NCBI GenBank assembly: GCA_029783825.1
Contig: JAREIK010012400.1
Span: forward strand, 186,001 to 250,000
Length of the DNA: 64,000 bases
Source: Sapria himalayana
Lineage: Eukaryota; Streptophyta; Magnoliopsida; Malpighiales; Rafflesiaceae
Direction: 5' to 3'
Of this stretch, positions 35,735 to 49,732 are shown piece after piece. The notes beneath the pieces are model-generated. The model saw only the letters and a program-made list of their open reading frames with translations. It had not been told where the DNA came from and searched no databases. Numbering within the stretch: position 1 is the first letter of the stretch; every line of letters starts with the position of its first letter. A program made the translations under genes and the position numbers.

Positions 35735-36148
35735 ATGGCGTCTATTACATTTCCCATTTCTTCTCTCGTGAAATTTCCTACTTTTCGCACTCGTATCCAT
35801 TCCAACTGTGCAACTATACCCGCGTTTACCTCGAGTAGGACCTCGGTCTCGGCTTGCAATTTTGGAGCCTTAAGGTCAGACTCTTTTGATTCTTCATTCA
35901 CTCTGAAAACCAAAGCGAAGCCTCAATTGCTTGGATCCTTGAGGGCAGGGACTCCCATAGCGAAGAGAAGTGTAGCAACTTTAAATGAGAGCGAAGTGAG
36001 AGGGAAGAGGGTGTTTGTTAGGGTTGATATAAATGTTCCATTGGATGCGAACGGGAACATTGTAAATGATAGTAGAGTTAGAGCGGCTGTTCCGACGATC
36101 AAGCATTTGATTAAAAATGGCGCAAAAGTTGTTATCTGCAGCCATCTG
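35735..36148 (+). CDS. PGK: Plastid phosphoglycerate kinase, exon 1
   Basis: The 138-codon exon starts [10 protein letters not shown]; the upstream in-frame ATG at 35699 is less likely because the transit peptide begins at the second Met. Residues 1 to about 65 are Ser/Thr/Arg-rich with few acidic residues, as in chloroplast transit peptides. Mature-domain homology begins at KRSVATLNE, followed by [14 protein letters not shown] (substrate-binding N-domain motif), [14 protein letters not shown] and [10 protein letters not shown]. The exon ends in phase 0 at a donor GTATGT at 36149, where the next exon should begin GRPKG. PGK catalyses 1,3-bisphosphoglycerate/3-phosphoglycerate interconversion in the Calvin cycle. 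This exon has no lesion. The next exon was not found, and distal exons on the same strand 25 kb away are broken, so the locus is probably dead. Confidence 0.88.
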
Positions 36149-37486
36149 GTATGTTGTCTGGTGTTAAATCGGTAAATGTGAGCAAGTAGTTTTCTTTAGG
36201 AACGTTGACGTAGTTTCAACTGCTTGCTTTCCCATAGTTTTGAGCTAGTTCACATACAGTTATCAATTTTGGAGAGAATTTATAATATTCATTAGTTGCC
36301 TGCTCAATAGGGAGATGGTCTTAATTTTGACAGAGTCAATTTTGTCCATGGGATATAGGTAATCCTGTGGTTCTAGTTCCAAAAAGGAAGGAACTGAGGC
36401 CAATAGCTTCAAACTTTATTGTGGTTTGGATTGATTTTACTCATGGTTTAGAATCATTCTGATTCTGTTTCCTTGATCTTGATCCATAAATTGAAATTGA
36501 GCAAAATGTATTAACTGGCTCAACCCCATGCAATTGTTGAGCTTTTCCCCTCCATTCACTTTGGAGTTCAATTGCGTCTTGTTGATGTTTATATGGAATA
36601 TTAATTATTATCAATGAAGATGACCTTGAGTTGATTCATGAATGACATTGATAAGAATCCCACCAACAGACTTATGAAACTAGTAAATAAAGTAAGTTTC
36701 TCAAGATCATCTAGAATCAAATCTGAATGAAAATAACAAATTCATAACGTGTTACCTTTATTGAATTTAGAACTTTAATATTGTGAAGACATCATAATCA
36801 ATTTGCAAAATTTGATATATATGTCGAAGGTGAATGTCATGATAATATTCTTATAAGTTTAGATTTTTAAAAAAACTAAAGTGATTTTCTTCACCAAGTT
36901 ATCACACACTTAAATCTGATTTCATTATCAGAATCTTATTGATATTTTAATAAATGATAGTATTCAAAGTTGAAAATAATGACCTTGATTTAGAAAAAGA
37001 AAGGATAGAATCCTAATTTTTTCAATTGGGAAACACTATAAAATTCCATCCATAATAATACAAAAAAAATTATATATGTATGCAATGGAATCTTATGGGT
37101 CGAAATGAAAAACTAGGGATCATTCATAGGTTGAGTGTTCTCATAAAAAATATAAAAACATGGTGTAGCTTATATTTTATTGTGTTTTATTTTTTTTTAT
37201 TTTTTTATTATATTATATATGATAATATTTAACTTATGAGTTGTCCAAAATTGAATGATTAAGTATAGCAAGGTTGGCCAAAAATCCAAACTTGTCAAAT
37301 CCTAAGCACCGTTAGGCTCTAGAACTGGGGGCCGCAAGAAAGATATAGCTAACTTGAACTATTCCAAAAAAAAAGCAATGAAAGAAAATGGAGGTTCACA
37401 ATAGAAATACTACTAACATATAACCTTGAGCTAGCTAATAGAAAATAAAAAATATAACTTTGTAGATCTAAATCTTCAAATTCATG
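36149..37486 (+). other. PGK intron 1 start / spacer
   Basis: Begins with an intact splice donor. No GRPKG-type exon was seen downstream to 37.4 kb. The DNA is AT-rich and otherwise featureless. Confidence 0.5.
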
Positions 37487-40314
37487 ATTTTAGAAGCAGT
37501 AACAGGGGGGGGGGGTTTAAAAGCAGTGACATGGGGGGTTTTAAATCTATTATTTTAATTTTTAATTATAATTGTTTGTTTAATAAATATGCAAAATATA
37601 ATAAATAAATAATTTTGATATATGTAATATAATTTATTTTAATTTTAAATGCATGATTTAAGTATATTGATAAATATGCAATATTAAAATATGAAATATA
37701 TAAATATGCATACTTTTTATAATATGCAATATGTACTATTTGCAATATATAAATATGCAATATATAAATATGCAATATATAATATGTAAGTATAATAGTT
37801 TGATTATATAATTTATTTTGAATGAATTAATGTAAAATGTAAATATGCAAAATATAATGAAAATAGTCCATTTGTATTGATAGAGAAAAAAATTAGATTA
37901 AATGCGTTTTGAAATCATATAGATTATTTTAAATGTATATATTTTTTTCATGCAAAATTATATAATAAAATGAGTTATAATTTTGAGCCTTCAAGTAATT
38001 AACAGAATATTCAAGATGTTGATGATAATACTCTATTATGGAGGTATGTCACGAAAGATATAAAATTAGATAAAGAAAAAGGAAGATGAAATATTACTTT
38101 TCAATGTAATTTTTGTAGACAAATATATAGAGGATTATATATAGAGTCAAGGCTCACTTGTTGAAAAATAAATGGATTGAGATTGCATATTGTATTAAAG
38201 TAACGAATCAAAATTTGGTTGAGATATGAAGGATGATAGATGAATCTGAACAAAGGATGAAATATTCTAATCTTAAGTAAGTTTTTTTACCCACATTAAG
38301 TATTGTAGATTCTATTTTTAAAAATTCTTCTTTTAGGGCTAGTGCAATTGATCTAAAAAGGTGAAAGGGGCTTATGAGATTAATTGAAAAGATATTTAAT
38401 ATGAGTGTATATGAAATAGTTGATAGTGAGATAGCTAGGATGTTTTATACTAGGGGGTTGTCTTTTTATTTTGCTAGAAATTTTTATTATGCTCGTGTTT
38501 TTTAAACTCCAAGTCAACTTTCAGGTTATGTCTCACCAAACTATAATGCATTAAGAACAATATTATTGTAGAAGGAGAATAATAATATTTAGAATCAATT
38601 GTAACCAATCAAAAAGACTTGGAATGAGAAAGAAATGAGCATTTACAGTGAAGGAAGGTCAGATGCTAAAAGAAGATCACTTACTAATATTATGACAGTT
38701 TTTGAAAGTGGATCAATGTTTTTGAAAGTAATAAACTATGAAGAGGAGACTAAGGACAATTATGCACCACAATACCCCCGATATTTAATGATGTGATCGA
38801 ACATTGTGGTTGGATCGCTCAAGTTTTTAAATGATATCTATTTTATCAAGAATTTTATTATGAATCATGCAATGAGATTGTCGATGTTTAATAATTATTA
38901 TAAGTTGAAGTTACTTTCAGTGATCGATACACGTTTTGCTTTAACTATTGTTATGCTTAAATGATTTAAGATAATAAAAAGAGTTTTGAAGTAATTAGTG
39001 ATAATTGAAGAATGAGAAATGTATAAAGAAGATGATTTAGTGAAAGCTAAAGAAGTAAAGGATAAAATCCTAAATGAAGACTTTTGGATGGATGTGAATT
39101 ATATCCTTAGATTCACAACTCCCATTTATGAGATGCTTTTGATTAGCTGACATTGACAAATTTTGTCTTCATAACATTTATGAGTGGTGGGATTTGATGA
39201 TCAAAAAAGTGAATGAAGCTATTTATAAGAAAGAACATAAAAGCTTCACAGATAATTCAAGGTATAATTTAAATTTATTATTTAATTTTTAAAGTTTTGA
39301 TTGAAAGTTTTTAAGTTTTAATTATATTTGAACTTATATGAATTGTTGTTTAATTTTTCATGTAGGATTTTTTATATTGTGAATGAAATTTTGGGGGAAA
39401 GATAAAATAAAAGTCACAAATCTTTATATTCCTTAGCTCATTCATCAAATCGAAGATAATATTAAGAGTTTAAATTGTAGACTATGATAATTTTAATATA
39501 AATGATATTCTATGATATTTAATTTTTTATAATTAATGTTATAATTTATAACTCAACTTGCAGGTATAATAGTCAATAATGGCTTGATGAGTCTCGTTAT
39601 CGTGTTTCACCACATCGAGATTTAGAAATAGTAAGAGAGAAAAAATGTTTTGAGAGATATTTTTTTAATAAAGGTGAAATGCGATAAGCAAATGACAAGT
39701 ATGCTATGTTTTTAGTGTTTTTGAAAGATTTTTCTAGTAGTGATTCTATCAATGACAGGTGATACACGAGTCCTATTAAATGAAGGGTTGTTCATGGACT
39801 TTTTGCACTGATGCTTTAATCTATAACATTAAAATTACTAGGACAATCTTGTTCATCCTCGTGTTATAAAATAAATTAGAGCACATATACTTTTATTTAT
39901 CCCACGAAGAGAAATAAGTTAATATCATAAAGAGCTGAAGATTTGATTTATGTCTATAACAATCTATGACTCATGTCAAGGAGATCTCCAAATTATAATG
40001 AAGGTGAATCTAAAACATGAGACATTGGAGGTGATGGTTTTAACTCAATGAATATTGAGAATGCTGGAATTCTTGAGATTACAGATCTTTTGATGAACCA
40101 GAATGAGAAGTCGTTTTATTTGATTCAGAAGGAAATGTGAATTTTTGTTTTATTATTTTTTATGTTTGTGTTTGAATATTTGTCAAAATAATATTTTAGT
40201 ACTTTTTTGTTGATCTAAATTGTTGTTTAAGGATAATATTTGTATTTATTTTTTTTATTATGTTGTATCCTAGTTGTGTATTCTCGTATCTGTATCTGTG
40301 TTCGTGCTTCTTAG
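37487..40314 (+). mobile_element. hAT transposon, GAAGCACG family, copy 1
   Basis: The right end at about 40314 reads GTGTTCGTGCTTCTTAG, the inverted form of CTAAGAAGCACGAACAC. This matches the TIR of the confirmed copy at 54360-57492 (CTATGAAGCACGGACA). The left end is set near 37487 at TTTAGAAGCAGTAACAGG. Flanking 8-mers do not match, so the left end is provisional. An 11-base G run and a second G run follow the left end. The interior encodes a decayed transposase on the plus strand. Confidence 0.72.
38020..40140 (+). pseudogene. hAT transposase relic (BED finger, DUF659 type), copy 1
   Basis: In order the frames give: a BED-type finger (LLWRYVTKDIKLDKEKGR, TFQCNFCRQIY); the N-terminal core (RMFYTRGLSFYFARNFYYA, SGYVSPNYNALRTILL); SLTNIMTVFESGSMFLKVIN; then FIKNFIMNHAMRLSMFN, LLSVIDTRFALTIVMLK, YILRFTTPIYEML; and the C-terminal dimerisation region (LKLLGQSCSSSCY, STYTFIYPTKRNKLIS, SRRSPNYNEGES). 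Several in-frame stops and frameshifts show it is inactive. The same protein can be read from copy 2 at 54600-56850. Confidence 0.85.
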
Positions 40315-41041
40315 TCTGATATCAATGTGATTCAAAATTAGAATAGTTGTGTATCTCTAAATCTATGGTAAATCAGTCAAAATCTTCAAGTTTAAAGGTT
40401 GTAGTCATTCTTCTTATCGTGTAGTACATAATATTCACACTAGGAAATTATTCTCGGCATATTTATTGGGAATCTTCATAGTGAAGCATGAGGTGAATAC
40501 ATGTTTCCTTCTTTACGTAATTCTTACATTTAGATGCAAGGTTGTAGTTATTCTTCTTAATAATTTTATCTGTTTAGGATGAATCAATTAACTAAGCATC
40601 ATCCGAAAAAAGATATCTTAATAGGAATTTGCTTGTGTCATATTCTTATGTGATTCGACATCAAGTTATCGTTAGAAATTGCTACATTCTAGGCCGACTT
40701 GAAGCTAAAAGGTCTCATGTTAGGAAGTCAGACCCAGGTCCTAATCTTAATAATCCATTTCACTAATCTTAATAATCCGTTTGTCCACCGGATCTCTCAT
40801 AATCTTAATAATCCATTTCACTGATCTAGGTGGGAGCATCTCTCGAAGCTTCTCTAGGTCTTAGCTAGCCATCATCCCTTTAAAATTCTTTGACTAGATT
40901 TTCAGGGGGATTCGAGGCTCCTAGCGAGCTAACCTTTTTCTTATCGATTTATTTATCATGTCAAAATGATATATTTCTGCTCATGATCTTCCATGCTATA
41001 TACTTCTTAGTTATATCACTCTCTTTTTTTATTATCTTCTA
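40315..41041. other. Spacer with a triplicated CTTAATAATCC motif
   Basis: The words CTAATCTTAATAATCC(A/G)TTT and ATAATCTTAATAATCCATTT recur at about 40740-40825, a short tandem triplication. No gene was recognised. Confidence 0.5.
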
Positions 41042-41340
41042 TGTTGGTATGTCAGAGTACCTCTTTCTTGTATTGGGGAAGCTCGGACCACATTACCTAT
41101 CCCTCAAAAACATGTTGAAGAGGGTTTTCTTGGTTTGGAACTCTCACCACAACTTCATCTTTATCGCTCTCGGGATGTTCCGATTGTTTCTCAACCCCAA
41201 GTCACTCTCATTGCGTGGCTTACAAAAGTTCATCCATCTCGTCTATTTAATGTATTAGGTCTCTTCCATTAAAACTTAGGCATAAATCTCTTCATCACAT
41301 TGATCATCTTCAGTGTGGGTGAAGAAAAAAGTTGTCTATT
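41042..41340 (+). pseudogene. Unrecognised coding-like fragment with an internal stop
   Basis: One frame reads VEEGFLGLELSPQLHLYRS, then RDVPIVSQPQVTLIAWLTKV, HPSRLFNVLGLFH, a TAA stop, and continues sensibly with NLGINLFITLIIFSVGEE. The amino-acid make-up is protein-like and base composition is above local background. I do not recognise the family; it could come from a host gene or a transposon. A longer open frame in another phase here is hydrophobic and less convincing. Confidence 0.35.
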
Positions 41341-41536
41341 CTATAAAAATTAATAGCACCTTTTTTCATCTATTCTTGTTTTATTTTTCATTGTAATAAA
41401 ATTAATGTTGCATTGTCACTGCATGTGATTTGTGAGAGATGAGGCATGTTAATGCCCTTGGTGAGCCTCTCTAGACATGTGAATTGTAGAAATTAAGTGT
41501 GCCAATTCTTATTTTGTATTTTGCAGAGTGAATGTC

Positions 41537-42160
41537 TATAGTTGGCAAGTAGAAAAAGGGAAAAGAGGAGGCATATTCCATTGTGCAGATTTTTTTTATT
41601 TGTGACATCAACCTATATTTAAGGTTGATGTCACAAATTGTGTAATATCTTCTTATTGTCATTGTTAATTGAAAGGAGCTATAATATGATGTTAATATGT
41701 AAATATAATAGATTCTTTTTATAATGCACATATTAAATAAAGATGTGATGTATCAAAGGGAGGCATTGTTAGTTATTCTTAAAAAATTTGAGGATATTAC
41801 ATTGTATTGAGAGAGATTATTAATTTTCATCGAGTTCATTAATTATGATGTTTATTATAGTTGCCATGTAGAAAAAAGAAAAAAAAGAGACATACTATTG
41901 TGCAAAATTTTTTATTTGTGACATCAACCTATTATTGGTAGGAAATTTGTGTAATATCTTCTTGTCATCATTTGTTAATTGGAAGGAGCTATAATATGAT
42001 AATTTGTAAATATAAGAGATTCTTTCTATAATGCACATATTATAAAAAAATGTGATGTATCAGAGAGAGATATTGGTGATTTTTCTTGGGGAAATTTGTG
42101 AATATGACATTATATTGAGAGAGATCATGAGTTTTTATAGAGTTCAGTCATTATGATATT
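41537..42160. repeat. Tandem duplication, ~319-bp unit
   Basis: Copy 1 (41537-41855) and copy 2 (41856-42160) share TATAGTTG, TTTGTGACATCAACCTAT, TAATATCTTCTT, GGAGCTATAATATGAT, ATAATGCACATATTA and TTGAGAGAGAT in the same order. Confidence 0.85.
41599..41637. repeat. Perfect 15-bp hairpin in copy 1 of the duplication
   Basis: TTTGTGACATCAACC (41599-41613), a 9-base loop, then GGTTGATGTCACAAA (41623-41637). Copy 2 keeps the first arm but not the second. Confidence 0.92.
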
Positions 42161-45100
42161 TTTTCTTGATTAGTATATAAAAGTTCTCTATTATAACATT
42201 TGATAATTTATTTTTTAGATATTATTTATCTTGTCATTAATACCCATATTTCAAATTTATAAATTAATGATATATGAGCTAATACCCATATTATTATAAT
42301 CATTTTTTTTTATTTTTTTTTTCTTGTTATGTTATTAGTAATTTAGTCAATGATTAAATTTTAAAAATTATTTTATATGATAATATTCAACTTGACTCAA
42401 TATTTTTTTATCATGTTATATTTATTTTTAATTATTTTATTAGTTTAATTTTAATGAGATATATTTTCAATTAAATTTAATTTAAAATTTATTTATTTTT
42501 CATTAATGTTTCTTTACAAGAATGGAAGATTATGAGAAAAATTTTATTTGGTACCGAGCAGTGTGGATTTATTGATTCTTTTCATCAATAGAATCTCTTT
42601 TAAGGAAAATTTTAATTATTAAGTTAAGAATGCTTTATCTAAATTTTAAGAGTATTTTTATCTATGTTTGAAATATGTCAATTAAAAAAATATATTAAAA
42701 TTGTATATTTTATATTTTAGGCAAATATGAGTAAGAATCTATTTGGTTTGATATTCTCAAATATATAAAGATATGGTATTAATGAAATATGAGAAGAGTT
42801 TAAATTTATTATTATCGATGATTGTTCTCTATTTATATAGCGAATTTTTTTTGGTTGAAATTGTAAATGAAGTTGATATTTGAATTGAATAATTATTAAC
42901 ATATTATTTCTTATAATAAGTATAACATTTACATATGCAATCATCAAAATGATGTAACTATCTATGTTCTAATAAAATAAAGAGTAATCAGTAGCATGCT
43001 TCATTTAAACAAAAAAAGTAGTTGTGATTAAATCTTTAAATAAGTTCTCATAGATTGTTTTTGGTTATTTTGTATTTTTTTTAATCTGCAAAATAGATCT
43101 AGTTATTTTATTAATGTCCAAAAGTTAAATGGTTGATCTAAATACATCTCATTTAAAAGGTTATATTAAAAAATATTATTTATATCTAATTTACATATTA
43201 TCCATGTGTGAATTGAGAAGCTTTTGATGACTTAATTATATGCACCAGTGTCATCTTGGTAATTGAAGTGGAGGTAATCAGATAATTCAATTCAAATATT
43301 TGATTAAACCTCATTTCAATGAGTCTTGTCATCAAGCGGTCTACTTCCTCATTCGTACATATTTTTTCAATGTATATTCGCTAATAATTTTTATTTTTAT
43401 TTATTTATTATTTATTTATTTTTTTTATTTTTTTTATTTTTTTTTGTATATTAACTTGTGGTTAATATAGATCATTTTGAAGTTAAAAGTTATTAATTTT
43501 CATATCTCATTTGAATGATGAACATTTATTTCTTTCATATTAGTTTGATATAATATTGGATAAGATAATACATATAAAAGAAATATGTATCTTGATATTG
43601 TTATAGGAAGAAATAAAACAGACATAAAGGGAGAAAACATGTGTTCAACAATACTTCTAAAATAGGATGATGAATATAATTTATCTATTTATTTTAGAGT
43701 AATTAAAATATCAAGATTTGATAAAGTGACTATATATTAATCTAGTTTCTTAAGAAATTCTCATTCACTTTGAACAAGTTGTGATGACCATTTCTATTAT
43801 AATAATCATGATATCCTGTGATCAAATCTCATTGCTTTCTAATCATGCTAAGTTTAGACTTGAATGTTCTTGAGAACTAATCTATTTAATCTAAAAAATA
43901 TTATTTTTTACAGAATTAATCTATTATATATCTATTGGTATATATGATAATTCAATTGGATAATTATCATAGTATAAGTCAAGAAGTTCAAAGATAATTG
44001 AGAGCTAATACTTTCTTCTTGTTGGAGGTATACAAGGGACTCTAGAGGAGTAATAAATAATAATAGTTCTAGATGTATCTCATGAATTCTTGCCATGTCT
44101 AAACTTATTAAAAAAAGTAATGCTAAAAAAAAATATTTGTACTAATTAATATTTTATCAATTTTAGGTGAATACACTTCACGTGTTATCTTGTCATGTCA
44201 TTTGATGAGATCATGAATAAAAAATGTGTAAAAAAAATTGAGGTGAGCTATATACTTTTTTTTAGGGTATTAGATTTAAAAATACATGATAATAAGGAAT
44301 AGAGAATAATATTTATTAATAAGTTAGTTTTTTATTAAAATTATATTCTCCAAAAATAATTAAGGTATTTTTTTGATGCATGCTAACATGAGATATTTGG
44401 CATATGATCTTATAATAAGTACGATAAGAATTGAAGTTGTCAGACATATATTATAAGTCATTGTAATTTCTAATAATATTAATATTTTTTATTCTTTTAT
44501 GAAACAACATAAAAATAAAAAAATTGAGATCTTAAATGAAAAATAAATATTAAAGTGAAATATGTTTAATCATAAATAAAGGTCTTAAAACCCCTCAATT
44601 CATCTTGATTTTTATTTTTTATTAGGTTATTATTTGTTTGAGTATATTAGATAAAATTATTTCTTACTTGCATTAATTTGGCAGATATGATAGGAAACAT
44701 TGATTTGTTTTCATAACTGATAGACCTGAAAATCTAGGGTAAAGACATGTATAACACTAGAATTCAAAATTTTTATTTTAGCCTGAGATGATTAATCAAG
44801 TTGAGAATAAATAAGTAATGAATTAACGACACTCAATTATATAATGAGATACCTAATCATTGAAGTAATGATATATAATTTATCCTAGCGCTGTAACTTA
44901 AGTGGGTTGAGTTGCTTTGAGAGTCAACATGAATCTAACCCAAGTGGGTTGAATTCAATTTGATTTAAAATTATGAAATTTGAGGTGAATTCAATTTGGG
45001 TTTAGGTTGAGTTAAAATGTGTTGGGTTGTATAATGTGTATATATTTCATTGCAGGTATGAATTTATATAATATTAAACTAACATAAAAATTAATAATAA

Positions 45101-46729
45101 TTAGCTAAATATATTGAATGTAGATAATTTAGCATGCATCTCAAGCTTTTTTATTGACAAAGCAGAATTTTTTTTCTCAAATTGGGCAATGTTTGTCAAA
45201 TTTGTCAATTTGAAGAGACTTTCTTGAAAATTTTATTTCTATAAAATAATATTAGTATATGAGAAAATATAATAATTAAATTTTCTAGGAAGATAACTCA
45301 CCGTAAGGAAGCTACTAGATAACTCATGAACAAAAAAAACAAATAAGGGAAACAAAGTATTAAGTTAAATATTATTATAATTAAGTGTTTTAGATAATTT
45401 ATTATTAACTAATGTAATTGTTAAAATAAGACAATATTAAAAATAAAAATGCAATAATACTATAAGAAATTTATATATTAAATATTTTTATATAATGAAT
45501 AAAATTAATTGAAATAATCAACTTGTTATGTGATACCATTAAAAATATCAAAACAAAGATAATAAAAAGAAAAATACAATATATTCATTTAAGCTAGTGT
45601 ATACAATATACAAGTTTATAATATCATGTTAAAAAGAATAGAATGTTAGTTGAAATATATTCAAGATATTCATAAAAATGTTTATTGACTATTTTATTAT
45701 ATGATTGTATGATATAGTAATAGAGAGTGCATCATAAAGGGTGATTATCATCATGAAACACCTAATTAGAAATTATATATCTTGTGTGGTTGTCATCATG
45801 AAGGGTAGTGAGGCTAGATTGTTCATTTTAATCTGCTTGAACATATACTGTATCAAAAATATCTTATAAGTAATTATTATCATTGTTTTGAATATTATCT
45901 CTTTATTATATTTTATATGTTTTTTATATTTTCAGAAAATAATATTATCTCTAAGAAAATTACAAAATTTTTTTATAAATATTATTTTGGTAATAGTTCA
46001 TGACTAACTATCTGAATTTCTAGCTAATTAGAATTGTCTATTATCTCTGAAAGAGATCTTAAGTCTCTAAAGGCCTCTTTTATTCTTCAATATGAGAGGA
46101 GTTGTGTGAATGTGATAAAGTCTTAAAGATCACAAGTCTATATTTCTAAGGAGAATGCTGAAAATAATAAATTTCTTATTATATATATTATAATTAGTCT
46201 GATTATAATTAGATAATTAATTTTTTTTTACTTTTCCTATAAATAGTTGAGTCAACTAAAAGGGTCGCATCATAATTGAAGTCACTACTTGAATCTATAG
46301 TAGTTTCTACTAGAGGATAACCCTAAAGACAACCTCAAATATAATATATATCATAAAATAAGTTAAAGTAATGCTAAGAAAGTTCATGAGACTCATAACG
46401 TTGCTTGTTTTAAACCATTTCTGAAATTATTCATCTATGTAGATAATTTATAAAATTATCATATCATTGGGGGTTTTTTGTAAAAACAAATAAAAGTTTG
46501 TAATGCACTAGTAATTTGAATTATGTGATTGTATGTGAAAATACTATAAAATAGGCTCTAACCTCTAAGTGATTATTATTGGTTATACAATATCTTTTAT
46601 AATCTATAAATTATATCTAATTGTATTACTTGAAATTTATGTAGTTGCCTTATATATTATTATATATTTTTTAAAGTCATCATGAAGAAATATTTTTTGT
46701 CTAACTAATGTATTATCTAATTGTATGAT
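42161..46729. other. AT-rich unassigned region
   Basis: About 4.6 kb with poly-T rich tracts (43380-43445) and no supportable coding region. Near 44888 the sequence TAGCGCTGTAACTTAAGTGGG begins a GGGTTGA-rich stretch to about 45030; this looks like one end of a further hAT-like family, but no partner end was found. The rest is probably ancient transposon DNA. Confidence 0.4.
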
Positions 46730-46999
46730 GTTGCAAGTAGAGGTGTCAAATGGGTGATACTATGTTGGCAAGACCCAAAATTTTGTAGCTAGGCCATAAT
46801 ACCGTGGTTAATATGGCTTTATATGGGTTCTCGTGTTGTGTCATGTCAACACTGAATCAATTTTACTTGGCTAGGCAAGGCTTGATTGCCCCACAATAGG
46901 ACATTTTCGTGTCGAGTTGATTTTGGGTTGTGTTGGTTATGGGCAGCCTAAATGCCAAATTAAATTTTTTTGAAATTTTAATTTTATGTTTATTAGAAA

Positions 47000-49300
47000 T
47001 ACTATATATCAAAATAATATAATTCAAAAGTGCAATATATTATAAATTTAAATAAATCAAATTAATAATTTAAATAAATAGTTTGCATTAGGCTTAACTT
47101 AAAATATTAGATGAAAAAAATATTATCTGAAATATGATATATAAAAAAAATTAAAGTAGAAATAAATAAATTTGTATTCACTATGCATTAGTTATTAGTT
47201 CATGTTTATAGTATAATAGTATAGAATAGATCATCATCATGTATGATTCTAAAAGTAAGGTTAATGATAGTATTAATATTCTTGATGTCCCATGAGTAAT
47301 CATTTATTAATTTTTTTGTTTTATCACAATCTCTAATCTTGAATTTTTTGTCCCTAAAGCTTATAAGTATTTCTATGATATTTAATTAATTTCTTATTTG
47401 AAATAATATTTATAGCCATAAAAAAAGTAAATTTTGATATTATGTTAGATGCTGAATGAATTAGTAGATTAAATGTTATTTTATTAATTGTAGAATAGGT
47501 AGATTTGTATTATTATTGTCAACTCAAAATATTTAAATTATTATTATTATTATATCATAAGATGAAGTAATAATCTGTATCTATTATCTAATTATCAAGA
47601 TATCTTACTCTTATATGACGAATCATCATATTCTTTACTACTAGCTAACTAAATAAAAAATTTTTTATTTATGAATATGATGTCTATGTCCATATCCCAA
47701 ACTTTACAACTATCATACCTAGACTTAGTATTATTAAATATAAGCATGTTAGTTAATTTTTCATGAATCAAATTTTTAAGTTTGTCTGTTTAGTTCATGC
47801 AAGTTGATATGTATCTTGGTATATTTTTACTCATTTCATCTTATTCTTGAGATCCGTACAGATAGCAAAGTAATATAGAATTTAAATGATGGACCAGTAT
47901 TTTAAATACTTGGTTTTCATTTTAATAATGATGATACTAAATTTATGATATTCTTTTTACTTGTTAAATATGCTATCAATATCACACATGTATCTAAGTA
48001 CAATGTAAGTGATGGATTATATACATACGAATAAATATTCATTGTATTATAAAATATATTTAGGAATTTTTTAAAAAGAATTTATATATCTTAATCAGAA
48101 TCATCATTAATAAATTTTTTATCCTTATTATTGACGTAGTCAGATATCATATATTAATAGCAAACATATGACCTTAATATAAGATAAGTATAATTTTAGA
48201 AATATTTCACATTCGTTTGGAATTTGTTTTAGATTCATTGATAAACATAAACTATTAAACTCATGTTGTATATTATATATCCTAAGATATTTTAGTAAAT
48301 TTTTTATTTTTTTTAATATGTAGAAAATATTTTTTATTCTCATATATAATATTAGATTTATTTTGTGATATATATATTCAATGTGAAAATTTTATTAAAC
48401 GGTTCATATCTAATTATTCTAACAAATATATCAATAATGATATTATTATTCAAAGTATTATTGCATATAATATTAAAAATATTATTCTGAATATCATATT
48501 TTATAAAGATATTCGTCATATACTTATATATAGCAGGGTCATCATGTGAATGAATAATTTCAGGAAATTTAAAATTTTTTTAATCATGTTTTTACTTATA
48601 ATCTGCTTAATGAGTGGTGAGACATATAAATAATACATCATTGTGATTAGTCTAAATATCAGATATGATAGATATTACTATACGATATTCATATTAAAAG
48701 TAAGTCTGTATAATATTGACTATTATAGGATTATTTAAAAATTTAATATGAAGACCCATTATAGTAATAAATTTGATATTGTTTTTTCTTTCAAAGTTAT
48801 TATGGTAAGTGAAAGGGGTCAATAAAACAAAAATTGATCTAACTTCAAAGGTCCAATTACCCAGTTGGCTTTGCGTGAGATTTAATAATTATATATATAT
48901 ATATATATTTTTGTGTTTTGATTGACATATCTTTAGTGTCACTAGTACCCTACATATATATATTTTTGTAATATATAAATTGTGTTTATTTTTCTTTGAT
49001 ATTTCTAGACTATTTATTTTTTTATTATATTAAAGTGAGTTTAGACTATTAAAATTTAGTTAATTTTAGGGTTTTTAAACGAATAGGTCATGAATATTCA
49101 AGATAACTTAGTTTTGGTATCAGATATTTTGGTTGGATTATTATTATTATCTATTTTTAGGTAAAAATTATTATAAATATAATTATTATTTATTACTTAT
49201 TTATTTTATTTATAATTTGAAATTAAAAAATTATACTTCTAAATTTTTATAAATTATTAATTATAACATAAATTAATAAATAAAAAATTAATATGTAATA
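47000..49300 (-). pseudogene. hAT transposase relic, minus strand
   Basis: Inverted alignment with the plus-strand relic at 2900-4860; on the minus strand a block reads ISDYVNNKD near 48130-48155. Stops and frameshifts are frequent. It is the fourth copy of the same transposase family in the window. Confidence 0.6.
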
Positions 49301-49732
49301 TGTATGATAATAGCATATCTTTATTTAAGTATTAGGTATAGTTTTTCTCTTTTTCTAAACTAGCGAACCCTAAGTCAGAACAAACAACAAAGTAGAGTGG
49401 AGAAGATGAGAGAATAAATGAAAAAGGAAAATAGGAAAATCAAAAACATAAATTACAAAATATAAGAGCGGAAAAGAGATGAGAGAAAATAAAATTAATG
49501 AATATTTAGAAATTTTTATTCTATATGTATATATATTTTTTATATTAAATGATATATATATATATATTTTAATTTTTTTAATTATTAAAATGAGCATAAA
49601 TTTGAAAACCATTGATTTTATGTTGTTTAGCTATTAGAATGTAATCCGACGGCTTCAAAAAATAAAAAAAATGATTTTTATTTATTTTTTTATCAATATT
49701 GAAAGTGACATACTCAACTTGTTACTTTCTTT

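Noticed and set aside
35665..35913. 82-codon minus-strand open frame over the PGK exon
   Set aside because: It is the antisense shadow of the PGK transit-peptide exon.
40890..41258. 122-codon plus-strand open frame
   Set aside because: It is hydrophobic low-complexity translation; another phase over its second half gives a far more protein-like reading.
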